Under the pieces are notes generated by a model. It saw only the letters and a program-made list of their open reading frames with translations, had not been told where the DNA came from and searched no databases. Position numbers and translations under genes: made by a program. 31,829 bases of DNA. Origin: an uncultured Porphyromonadaceae bacterium (GTDB lineage: Bacteria > Bacteroidota > Bacteroidia > Bacteroidales > Muribaculaceae). The stretch's first letter is position 1. Each line of letters starts with the position of its first letter. Shown in pieces: positions 1 to 7,212 of this stretch. The stretch spans positions 1 through 31,829 of the forward strand of contig CABPYL010000039.1 of NCBI GenBank assembly GCA_902461565.1, given 5' to 3'.

Positions 1-66
1 GATACCGTCGGTCTGGCGTCGGTGCTCGGCGTTGATAAGATCGAAAATGTCTGTGTCCTTAACCAT
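1..66 (-). CDS. glyA: Serine hydroxymethyltransferase, N-terminal fragment (cut by window edge)
   Basis: Only the first 22 codons lie in the window; the gene runs off the left edge. The translation starts MVKDTDIFDLINAEHRRQ and ends TDGI. This matches the conserved start of bacterial serine hydroxymethyltransferases, where an IFDLI-type helix is followed by a charged stretch and a QxxGIELIASEN block. The enzyme is cytosolic and PLP-dependent; it converts serine and tetrahydrofolate to glycine and methylene-tetrahydrofolate. It starts 23 bases after the flavin reductase stop with no recognisable promoter between them, so co-transcription with pyrB-pyrI-flavin reductase is likely. The catalytic lysine is outside the window, so the call rests on the N-terminus alone. 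Confidence 0.75.
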   Translation of the reverse strand, partial: MVKDTDIFDLINAEHRRQTDGI

Positions 67-89
67 TGTTATGTGATATTATTCTGATG

Positions 90-647
90 TTATTTCTTTT
101 TTACACTGAAACCGAATGTGCCTAACTGTTCGCCCTGCGCGTAATATGCACCGTGGCTGTAGCTCATCAGCCCTGCGCGGCGCAGGTCGAAGCGGCCGTC
201 TTCCTCGAAATACTTTTCATCGGCAAGAACGTTCACAACTTCGGCGATAAACATGTCGTGGCTACCCAGGGGCATTATTGTTTTTACACGGCACTCAATC
301 GAAATGGGCGATTCTGCTACAGCGGGACATTCCACAGCCACGCCGGGGTAGGGCGTAAGGCCGGTCAGCTTCCACTTGTCGTTGTCGGCGCCGCTTTTCA
401 CACCGCACAGATCCGTAGCCCTGGCCATGTCGGCAGTCGTAAGGTTGACAGTAAACTGCATGTTGGCTTTGATAAGGCCATAGGAATAACGCTCGGGCCG
501 GATTGAAACATACAGCATGGCCGGATTGGTGCATATAGTACCTGTCCACGCCACGGTGAGCATGTTCGACTTCTGGGCGTTGCCGCACGAAACAAGAACG
601 GCAGGGGCCGGGTATACAAGAGTGCCGGGCTTCCAGTTCTGCTTCAT
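90..647 (-). CDS. Flavin reductase family protein (flavoredoxin-like, FMN-binding split barrel)
   Basis: This 185-residue protein begins with the pattern typical of flavoredoxin-like proteins: KPGTLVYPAPAVLVSCG, then MLTVAWTGTICTNPAMLYVSIRP, with polar and aromatic residues that line the FMN site. The C-terminal half (GSHDMFIAEVVNVLADE) also fits the split-barrel flavin reductase family. Members bind FMN and use NAD(P)H or act as small redox carriers; the true partner here is unknown. There is no signal peptide, so it is cytosolic. It lies 15 bases after pyrI and 23 bases before glyA on the same strand. Its start codon sits beside an AT-only 8-base tandem repeat that fills the gap to pyrI. 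The family assignment is firm; the substrate is not. Confidence 0.85.
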   Translation of the reverse strand: MKQNWKPGTLVYPAPAVLVSCGNAQKSNMLTVAWTGTICTNPAMLYVSIRPERYSYGLIKANMQFTVNLTTADMARATDLCGVKSGADNDKWKLTGLTPYPGVAVECPAVAESPISIECRVKTIMPLGSHDMFIAEVVNVLADEKYFEEDGRFDLRRAGLMSYSHGAYYAQGEQLGTFGFSVKKK

Positions 648-669
648 TATATTATTATATTATTATATT
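646..669. repeat. Three tandem copies of an 8-base AT repeat between pyrI and flavin reductase
   Basis: The unit ATTATATT is repeated three times exactly, with a partial fourth copy. The array covers the pyrI stop codon, the short spacer and the first bases of the flavin reductase start. A change in copy number would alter spacing in the ribosome-binding region of the flavin reductase by 8 bases. Confidence 0.8.
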
Positions 670-1121
670 ATTTCGGCGTCGGGGCCGCTTACGCAGTGAT
701 TGCAGTAGTGGCAGCGGAGGATGGGGATCGTGGTTTCCTCGACGTTGAAGCGCGTGTTCATGGGTTCGTTGTTGGTGATGCACTTGGGATTGGGGCATCG
801 CACCGTTCCAACAAGAGTACCCGGTAGTTCCACGGGATGCTTTTCCGCAACGGCATAGTCGCGGATGATATTGATAGTGGCCGTAGGAGCCACTACTGCT
901 ATGCGGTTAAGCACGTCGCGGTCGAATTCCACACCTTCTATCTTGATTATACCTTTCGGGCCCATGTGCGAGCCGGGTAGGTTGTAGCCGATGGTAACAG
1001 CATTGGGCATGTTTTCTATACCGAGAATATGTACTGCGCGGAACAGGGCGCTGGAGGGTATATGATCTATTACGGTGCCGTTGCGCAGCGCTGCTACGGC
1101 AAGTTCTTTCTTCTGTGTCAT
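663..1121 (-). CDS. pyrI: Aspartate carbamoyltransferase regulatory subunit
   Basis: This 152-residue protein has the full length of PyrI. The N-terminal part is the allosteric nucleotide-binding domain (VAALRNGTVIDHIPSS, NLPGSHMGPKGIIKIEG). The C-terminal zinc domain carries the four expected cysteines at residues 109, 114, 137 and 140, spaced as in the E. coli protein. It joins the catalytic subunit to form the holoenzyme of the first committed step of pyrimidine synthesis and transmits CTP inhibition and ATP activation. Its ATG overlaps the pyrB stop (ATGA), so the two subunits are translationally coupled. The zinc ligands and the neighbour make this a secure call. Confidence 0.97.
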   Translation of the reverse strand: MTQKKELAVAALRNGTVIDHIPSSALFRAVHILGIENMPNAVTIGYNLPGSHMGPKGIIKIEGVEFDRDVLNRIAVVAPTATINIIRDYAVAEKHPVELPGTLVGTVRCPNPKCITNNEPMNTRFNVEETTIPILRCHYCNHCVSGPDAEII

Positions 1122-2041
1122 TTTGCGAGAGGGTCTATGCCAAGAGCGTTTGTAATAATAGCCTGTCGGGCGAAAACACCGTTGCGGGCCTGTTCGAAAT
1201 AATATGCGTGCGGGCTGTCATCCACGTCGCGGTCTATCTCGTTTACGCGGGGCAGCGGATGTAGGATGCGCATATTCGGTTTGGCCACATCCAGCATATT
1301 TCGGCGCAGGGTGTACAGGTTCTTCACCTTTTCGTACTCGGCGAGGTCCGGGAAGCGTTCGCGCTGCACGCGTGTCATATAGATGATGTCGCTCGCGGCG
1401 ATTACCTCGGGCGAGAAATCCGTATGCTCATAATACTCTATGCCGTTTTCCTCGCACAGCCGTATATATTCGCGGGGCATCTCCAGCTCCTTGGAAGCCA
1501 CAAAGTGCATTACCGGTTTGAAGAAACGAAGAGCCTGTAGCAACGAGTGAACTGTGCGGCCGTACTTGAGGTCGCCGACCATAGTAATTGTCAGACCTTC
1601 GAGTTTGCCCTGGGTCTTGAGAATGGAGTAGAGGTCGAGCATCGTCTGCGATGGATGCTGGTTGGCACCGTCGCCGGCGTTGACGATAGGAACACCGCCT
1701 ATTTCCGAGGCGTATCGCGCAGCACCTTCAAGGTGGTGGCGCATCACGATAAGGTCGGCATAGTTGGATACCATCTTGATGGTGTCGTTAAGCGTCTCGC
1801 CCTTCGATGTGCTCGAAGTCGCGGCATCGGAGAAGCCGATTACACGGCCGCCCAGACGGTTGACTGCTGTTTCGAAACTAAGACGTGTACGGGTGGAAGG
1901 TTCAAAGAATAGCGTTGCCACCACGCGGCCTTCAAGAAGGTGGCTGTTTGGATGCTGCTCGAAATACCGGGCTCGTTCGAGCAGTGCGAGAATCTGTTCC
2001 CGGCTAAGGTCGTCGATTGCGACCAGGCTGTTATTTTTCAT
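1118..2041 (-). CDS. pyrB: Aspartate carbamoyltransferase catalytic subunit
   Basis: This 307-residue protein is full length. It carries the carbamoyl-phosphate motif STRTRLSF at residues 49-56, a mobile loop with the essential lysine (STSKGETLNDT), and the C-terminal HPLPRVNEID block. The enzyme joins carbamoyl phosphate and L-aspartate to give N-carbamoyl-aspartate in the cytosol. It is first in a minus-strand unit with pyrI, a flavin reductase and glyA. A Bacteroidetes -7 element lies about 25 bases upstream of the start; the matching -33 element is poor. No attenuator-like hairpin with a U tract is visible in the short leader. Confidence 0.97.
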   Translation of the reverse strand: MKNNSLVAIDDLSREQILALLERARYFEQHPNSHLLEGRVVATLFFEPSTRTRLSFETAVNRLGGRVIGFSDAATSSTSKGETLNDTIKMVSNYADLIVMRHHLEGAARYASEIGGVPIVNAGDGANQHPSQTMLDLYSILKTQGKLEGLTITMVGDLKYGRTVHSLLQALRFFKPVMHFVASKELEMPREYIRLCEENGIEYYEHTDFSPEVIAASDIIYMTRVQRERFPDLAEYEKVKNLYTLRRNMLDVAKPNMRILHPLPRVNEIDRDVDDSPHAYYFEQARNGVFARQAIITNALGIDPLAK

Positions 2042-2066
2042 AAATCCGGAGTGGGTTTAGGCTTTG

Positions 2067-2074
2067 CAAAATTA
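2067..2074 (-). promoter_or_regulatory. Probable pyrBI promoter, -7 element
   Basis: On the minus strand the bases read TAATTTTG, matching the Bacteroidetes -7 consensus TAnnTTTG, 25 bases upstream of the pyrB ATG. No good TTTG element lies at the expected 19-21 base distance (TTTT is closest), so this is a partial match. Confidence 0.5.
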
Positions 2075-2184
2075 CGCAATAATTCAACAAAAGAAAAATT
2101 AATCGAAAGAAAATTACCGGACGAAAAATTTGAAGTGTCTGGCGTGCGGCTGCCATGCTGGTTGTCTCGATGTGGCTGCACTCT

Positions 2185-3996
2185 CTATTTTGCAAGAAGG
2201 TCGTGAATTATTATTTTGTCGGATATTTCGCGGGTGCGCCTAAGGTGTTCTATACGTTGGGGTGCTATGCCCGTTGTGTCGCCGTACAACTGCTGCGGAA
2301 CGGAAGTATATGCGGCCGGAATGTGCGTCGGGCTGATTATGCTCGTTCCCATTCCGCGCCATCCGTTATCAGGCACGCCAAGAAGGTCGAGAAGGGTGGA
2401 GTACACATCCACCTGCCCCACAATGCAGTCGTGTCGTCCGGCTACAGGCGAGTTGAGTATTATTAATGGAGTGAACGGGCCGTCGGCCACAATAGCGCGG
2501 GCGTCGGCGGATTCGTCGCGCATCTTCGCGCGGTCTATGCCGAGGGCCTCGTGGTCGCCAGCAATGACAATCAGAATGTCTTTATAATCGCTTCGGCTTT
2601 TCAGGTAGTTGATAAGCACGGGCAGCTGCGAATCCACATAGTGCGTTGTCGTGATGTAATCGCGCAGGCGCTGAGGCATATCGGTGGCGTCAGCACTGAA
2701 ATCAGGATCCTTCTGCTCGTCGTTGAGTTTGAAAGGATTATGGCCGGTATAAGTGATGAATGTGAACATTGCCGGTTCTCCTTCGGGCCAGAGTTCGCCT
2801 TTCTGCAGCATCCCGACACTCTGCCTGAGGAATGAGCCGTCCGACAGTTTGCGTAGTATAGTCTCGTCCATAATCCAGTCTTTGCGCCATACGATGCTGT
2901 CGTAGCCGAAAGTGCGCGCTATTGTGCCCTGGTTCCATGTGAATATCTTGTCGGGCGTCATCATAACGCTTTTCGCGTCTCTGTCAGCCTTGAGTGCTTT
3001 ATTTAGGGTAGGATATGTTACCGTTGGATATTTCATGCTGTACACGCTGTTTATTGTCGGCATCATTCCGGCAGTGTATAGCAACTGGGCGTCGATGGAA
3101 TGTCCCGCGCCCACCTGCGTGAGAACTCGCGGCGCATAGAGGGTTGTGGAATCGTTTATTAGGCAACGGAGATAAGGGGCGATGGGCTTGCCGTTTACAT
3201 CGCTCTCAATAGGCCAGCTCTCAAGCGACTCACAATAGATGAAAACAAGGCTTCGGCGGTTTTCGATACTGTCAGGAATCACAACGCTTGCCTTGTGTTC
3301 CTCCAGCCAGCTGTCTATCTGCTGCCGGTCGGCATCGCTCAGTGTCTCGTTGCGCTTGTGGTCCATTATGTTATATGCGATATGCCCTGCCACAGTATAT
3401 GTAGGTGTTCCGCAGGTGAAGTAGTAGCACGACTGTATCAGACTGTCGTATGCCTTGTAGAACCCTCCGCGTGCCGTTATCATAATACCCGCAACGGCAG
3501 CGAATAACGCTGTGCACGACATCCATCTGAGCACCAACCGCGGTGAACACTCGCGTTTCCGGCGGTAAGTGAGGTATGCGCCTAAAGCTAAGATGACCGG
3601 GAAACCTATGTCGGCAATGCGGAAGCTGTCGGCTATACTGTCTGTGAAATCCGCCATGTTTCCGGCAAGTCCGTAACTGGAAGCCGGTATGGCCGTGAGA
3701 TATGTGCGGTTATACATCAAATTGGCTTCCAGTAGGATATCGAGCAGTGCGATAACCGTTAACTGCAGCCATGCCTTGTGCGAAGCAATCCACGGCGACA
3801 GAAGAACAAGGGCTGCAAGAATGTTAACAACGTAGAGCATCGGGTCGCTGTACGAGCGAAAGGTTGTGTCGAGATTCCATGCGAAGGTAAACCATAACAG
3901 CGACATCAATGTGGTGAGGCATAGCGGCGCCGTGCGGCCACTGAACCATCCGAAAAGCCATCTGACAGACTGCCGCAAATATTTTGAAAGGTTCAT
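2185..3996 (-). CDS. LTA-synthase-like sulfatase-fold membrane enzyme (alkaline phosphatase superfamily)
   Basis: The 603-residue protein has about five hydrophobic segments in the first 180 residues (near 25-43, 53-70, 76-94, 128-144 and 157-175), then a large soluble domain. This is the layout of LtaS and related phosphoglycerol or phosphoethanolamine transferases. The catalytic domain shows a metal-binding glutamate in CESLESW (E256), a likely nucleophile serine in GAGHSIDAQ (S300), and the distal metal-binding Asp-His in IAGDHEALG near residue 485. The active site is expected in the periplasm. Gram-negative bacteria do not make lipoteichoic acid, so the substrate is probably a phospholipid head group moved onto a glycan or lipid; that is inference. 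It is transcribed alone on the minus strand. Confidence 0.85.
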   Translation of the reverse strand: MNLSKYLRQSVRWLFGWFSGRTAPLCLTTLMSLLWFTFAWNLDTTFRSYSDPMLYVVNILAALVLLSPWIASHKAWLQLTVIALLDILLEANLMYNRTYLTAIPASSYGLAGNMADFTDSIADSFRIADIGFPVILALGAYLTYRRKRECSPRLVLRWMSCTALFAAVAGIMITARGGFYKAYDSLIQSCYYFTCGTPTYTVAGHIAYNIMDHKRNETLSDADRQQIDSWLEEHKASVVIPDSIENRRSLVFIYCESLESWPIESDVNGKPIAPYLRCLINDSTTLYAPRVLTQVGAGHSIDAQLLYTAGMMPTINSVYSMKYPTVTYPTLNKALKADRDAKSVMMTPDKIFTWNQGTIARTFGYDSIVWRKDWIMDETILRKLSDGSFLRQSVGMLQKGELWPEGEPAMFTFITYTGHNPFKLNDEQKDPDFSADATDMPQRLRDYITTTHYVDSQLPVLINYLKSRSDYKDILIVIAGDHEALGIDRAKMRDESADARAIVADGPFTPLIILNSPVAGRHDCIVGQVDVYSTLLDLLGVPDNGWRGMGTSIISPTHIPAAYTSVPQQLYGDTTGIAPQRIEHLRRTREISDKIIIHDLLAK

Positions 3997-4023
3997 AATA
4001 ATATATTCTGCCGTTAAACGCTA

Positions 4024-4031
4024 CAAAGTTA
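4024..4031 (-). promoter_or_regulatory. Probable promoter -7 element of the LTA-synthase-like gene
   Basis: The minus strand reads TAACTTTG, a match to TAnnTTTG, 27 bases upstream of the ATG. No TTTG occurs at the expected -33 distance, so only the -7 box supports it. Confidence 0.5.
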
Positions 4032-4132
4032 CAGAAATACTCTGACATTCGCGGCTTCCCCCGCTACAACTTTTGCCGCTTATGTAATTCTACCAAAAGG
4101 CAACAAACACCGATAACTTTTTCGCAGGAGTA

Positions 4133-4164
4133 TTTGCATAGAAGCCGTCAAAATTCTATATTTG
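4133..4164 (+). promoter_or_regulatory. Promoter of the ATPase-HNH island
   Basis: TTTG at 4133-4136 is followed after exactly 20 bases by TATATTTG at 4157-4164, a full match to the Bacteroidetes vegetative promoter. Transcription would begin near 4170, leaving a leader of about 125 bases before the ATPase ATG. The leader includes a run of eight T residues near 4186-4193 and no obvious coding sequence. Confidence 0.75.
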
Positions 4165-4297
4165 CGAGCATTCGGCAATCGGTCGTTTTTTTTGCATTAG
4201 CCAGAATGAGAAAAATAAAATTCCCTTAAATCCAGTCAAAGAGTTGTAGCCAAAACAATATATTCCACGCTCTTATATTTTATTGAAAGATGTGCAT

Positions 4298-6148
4298 ATG
4301 AGACTTATTTACGCATATATTGATAACTTCCGTAATATCCGTAATCAGGAATTCTATTTCTCGGATGATTACCAATGTTCATATTTGGATGGTGATTTAG
4401 AAATAGCTAAGAAAGATTCGGATCCTGTTAAAGATGCGGTATTTGGAGATTCTGTACTGAGAGGCTTGTCTTTAATCGTCGGAGAGACTGGCTCCGGAAA
4501 GACAAACCTTCTCCAACTCATTGGAATGGATGAATACGGACGTCGAGAAATCAAAAACAATAGTTCGTATTTATTATTATTCGCAGACGGGGCACAAAGA
4601 TATATTGTAGAAGTCTGCAATCTCTGTCCAAAATCGTTTGGTATTGAACTTAATGATTTTGAAAGAAAGTACGGTATATTAAGCTTGTTTGAAATTGTTA
4701 CGGATAATAATTGTAGGATTAAATCTGTAACACGTCTAAATAGAGGATACAATCCAAAAACATATATAATCAATTGCTTCGACCGAACCGCATTTGCTTC
4801 ATCACCTTGTGATGATGTGCACCAGGAAGGAATACGGACCGAAGAATATTTTCCTCGCATAGTTTCCCCATATGGACGTACTAATATTGGCATAGCCTGC
4901 GAAGTACTTTATGAATTTATAAACAAACTTCCTGCGAATAATTTCAAAAGAAATACATTCTTAAAAATATCGGCCTGGAATTGGAGATATAAACTTCCTG
5001 TCGAGCTACCGGAGGAACTTGAAAAGGAGCAATATTGGACATATCAGGACAAGAGATTCCAAAAGATTGGATTAAGTAAGAGTAAGAAAATAAAAAAGTC
5101 TCCGAAGTTTCAGTTCCTTCATGACTTGGTCGCTGATTATGCAATATATCTTCGTAAGTGGGCAGAAACTATATATGATCCCGATTTTGGTGACATATTG
5201 GAGGGTCTTGAAAGCGGTCTTATAAAACCGGAACCACGATATATATTGCCGGATATAATGGGCGGAGGTGGCTCTATTGATGAAATGCTCAGGAGGATAA
5301 AATGGCTTGGTAGTTATATAGACTCCCATTCAGATGAACTTTTGGGAGAACATGGCCTTGTATGGCAGATTACGGATGACATAAAAGATATTTATAATCT
5401 GCTTAATAAGTTCGACGATAAATATTTCACAGAGGATACCTTTTCGTTGCCTATAGTTGAAATGGATTTCGAGAGCCCGGTATTGCGAGACCTGTTTGAG
5501 AGAATGACAGGATATCGGCCGGATGAATTCGGGGTATTTACCAAAGAGTTGCTGCCCTACGAAATTGTCGGAGTGAGTTCCGGTGAATATCAGTACGCAA
5601 AGACTCTTGGCGCTATAGATGAATTCTGCATTAATTTGAAAATTTCAGATCACAATAATGGAGGGTACTATCAACCTGATTTTATACTGCTCCTTGACGA
5701 ACCGGAGGTTTACATGCATCCCGAGATGTGCCGTCGCTTTCTTGCGACCGCGAATGAGATACTGAAGAGGCGTTCTGCTGAGTCAAGGATTCAAATAATA
5801 ATGACGACACACTCTCCTTTTATGCTCTCTGATGTCGTCTCAAGTCAGGTTATTCGTCTAAAGCAAGATGAGTTTGGATATTGCAAGGTCCTTCAAGAAG
5901 ATGTCGGGTCTACTTTTGCTGCGGGCATACATTCAATCATGGCAAGGGATTTCTTTCTGGACTATACCATAGGAGAGTATAGCCGTCAATTACTGACTGA
6001 TTTGTTGGAAAAAGTCAGGCCCCTGATTTTAAGAGAATGTTATACGGAAGAGGACAGAAACCTTATACATCGTGCAAAAATAATAGCCCCGGTTATTGGT
6101 GATAAAATTTTGAGACAATATTTTGAATCATTGCTTGAAAGACTGTAA
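4298..6148 (+). CDS. RecF/ABC-type AAA ATPase, Septu PtuA-like
   Basis: With the ATG at 4298 the protein has 616 residues; an in-frame TTG at 4283 would add five residues but is a weaker choice. The N-terminus (RLIYAYIDNFRNI) is the usual opening strand of RecF/OLD/SMC-like ATPases. Walker A is GETGSGKT at 62-69, the ABC signature is SSGE at 427-430, Walker B is LLLDEPE with D467 and E468, and the H-loop histidine is H505 in TTHSP. The roughly 350 residues between Walker A and the signature probably form an inserted helical arm. The next gene, two bases downstream, encodes an HNH nuclease; this pairing defines Septu-type defence and some retron toxin modules. No reverse transcriptase is present. 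The coding is AT-rich with frequent ATA and AGA codons, unlike both flanks. The ATPase family is certain; the defence role is inferred from the pairing. Confidence 0.85.
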   Translation: MRLIYAYIDNFRNIRNQEFYFSDDYQCSYLDGDLEIAKKDSDPVKDAVFGDSVLRGLSLIVGETGSGKTNLLQLIGMDEYGRREIKNNSSYLLLFADGAQRYIVEVCNLCPKSFGIELNDFERKYGILSLFEIVTDNNCRIKSVTRLNRGYNPKTYIINCFDRTAFASSPCDDVHQEGIRTEEYFPRIVSPYGRTNIGIACEVLYEFINKLPANNFKRNTFLKISAWNWRYKLPVELPEELEKEQYWTYQDKRFQKIGLSKSKKIKKSPKFQFLHDLVADYAIYLRKWAETIYDPDFGDILEGLESGLIKPEPRYILPDIMGGGGSIDEMLRRIKWLGSYIDSHSDELLGEHGLVWQITDDIKDIYNLLNKFDDKYFTEDTFSLPIVEMDFESPVLRDLFERMTGYRPDEFGVFTKELLPYEIVGVSSGEYQYAKTLGAIDEFCINLKISDHNNGGYYQPDFILLLDEPEVYMHPEMCRRFLATANEILKRRSAESRIQIIMTTHSPFMLSDVVSSQVIRLKQDEFGYCKVLQEDVGSTFAAGIHSIMARDFFLDYTIGEYSRQLLTDLLEKVRPLILRECYTEEDRNLIHRAKIIAPVIGDKILRQYFESLLERL

Positions 6149-6150
6149 AA

Positions 6151-7050
6151 ATGGTACATTTGGACTTTATAAATATACAAGAGTGTAAGTCGGCTCATTA
6201 TATCGCAGTAGAGGACTATGTAAAATCCAAAGGAGCAGATGTTGCCGATTTGCTGTATAAAGATATAGCAAAAATTTTAGGTGATATGTCGCCTTTTAGG
6301 CCCGATGATTATAATTGGCTGAAAAAGTTCATACTTGCCGATGTGGAGACTCTTGAAAAATGGGTACAGCGGAAAGAAAAAGAACTGCAAATTGGGTTTT
6401 TTAAAGAGTTATATACTAAACGTTTTTCTACAAACGACAAATATGTAGACAGTGCCCGGACTTATAATGCCTATACTCTTTTGAGAATGATGGATTTCAA
6501 GGTCTGTCCTTATTGTGATGATGAATATTTCGATATCCTGCATCCCGAACAAGGGTTACGAAGAACCAGTGAATTTGATCATTTTTATCCTGAGGGTAAA
6601 TATCCGGGTCTTGCAATGTGCTTCTATAATCTTATTCCGAGCGGAAAATGTTGTAACCAGTTGATGAATAAATATCCTGTTTCAGCCAATCCATACCATC
6701 CCGATATTGAGGATTGGAGCATGTTTGAGTCGAATATTCCTTTCGGTTCGAATCTGGAAAGCCTTCCTCTTTCAGATTTTTCTGCAACCTTACGGGTTAC
6801 AGGCCGTATGATTCAAAATAATAAAACATTAGCACTCGAAGAGCATTATAATAATAGAAAAGAGATAATCCGGAAGTTCCTCCTGGCAGCGCGGGATTAT
6901 GAACCGGAAAAAGTGGAAGAATTAATTAGGTTGGGTGTGCCAATCGAATGGATTCAGAGACAAAAACAGCAGATATTGGGGGCGCCATATCCACAAGCGA
7001 GAGGGAAAGAGTTTCATCAGAAATTAAGACATGATTTAACTGGTTATTAA
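6151..7050 (+). CDS. HNH endonuclease, Septu PtuB-like
   Basis: This 299-residue protein has a helical N-terminal part of about 110 residues, then an HNH core: CPYC at 119-122, EFDHF with candidate catalytic H144, FYNLIPS with N160, and a cysteine pair C167-C168 followed by N169. HNH nucleases of this group normally have C-x2-C before the asparagine. Here the sequence is PSGKCCN, so the first expected cysteine is glycine and an adjacent cysteine replaces the usual spacer residue. The C-terminal part (190-299) is charged and helical. It starts two bases after the ATPase stop and shares its AT-rich composition, so the two form one operon. By analogy with PtuB it would be the nucleic-acid-cutting effector controlled by the ATPase. 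A free-standing HNH protein is possible but less likely given the coupling. Confidence 0.8.
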   Translation: MVHLDFINIQECKSAHYIAVEDYVKSKGADVADLLYKDIAKILGDMSPFRPDDYNWLKKFILADVETLEKWVQRKEKELQIGFFKELYTKRFSTNDKYVDSARTYNAYTLLRMMDFKVCPYCDDEYFDILHPEQGLRRTSEFDHFYPEGKYPGLAMCFYNLIPSGKCCNQLMNKYPVSANPYHPDIEDWSMFESNIPFGSNLESLPLSDFSATLRVTGRMIQNNKTLALEEHYNNRKEIIRKFLLAARDYEPEKVEELIRLGVPIEWIQRQKQQILGAPYPQARGKEFHQKLRHDLTGY

Positions 7051-7176
7051 TATGAAAGTAGTTTAAATTCAAAGTCTGAGGAATACGAAAGCCAAATAGA
7101 CGACAATATGGGAGAAATCGGAAAATTTTGCATGATAAATTTTCGGGAGGGCGAACCAAATACGGGGAAAAAACAT

Positions 7177-7184
7177 TAACTTTG
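7177..7184 (+). promoter_or_regulatory. Probable pfkA promoter, -7 element
   Basis: TAACTTTG matches TAnnTTTG and lies 28 bases before the pfkA ATG. There is no TTTG 19-21 bases upstream, so the -33 part is missing or degenerate. The bases between 7051 and here are AT-rich like the island and hold no recognisable gene. Confidence 0.55.
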
Positions 7185-7212
7185 CAGGAAATTCATCAAT
7201 TACAACCAAAAT

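Noticed and set aside
4283..4297. TTG start five codons upstream of the ATPase ATG
   Set aside because: The ATG at 4298 places the N-terminal strand exactly where RecF-like ATPases begin, and TTG starts are rare in this group.
4165..4297. A retron non-coding RNA and reverse transcriptase with the ATPase-HNH pair
   Set aside because: No reverse transcriptase frame occurs near the island, and the leader shows no long inverted repeats of the msr/msd type.
4000..7212. Insertion sequence ends, direct repeats or an attachment site around the island
   Set aside because: I looked for matching repeats at both borders and found none; there is no transposase, integrase or tRNA gene beside it.
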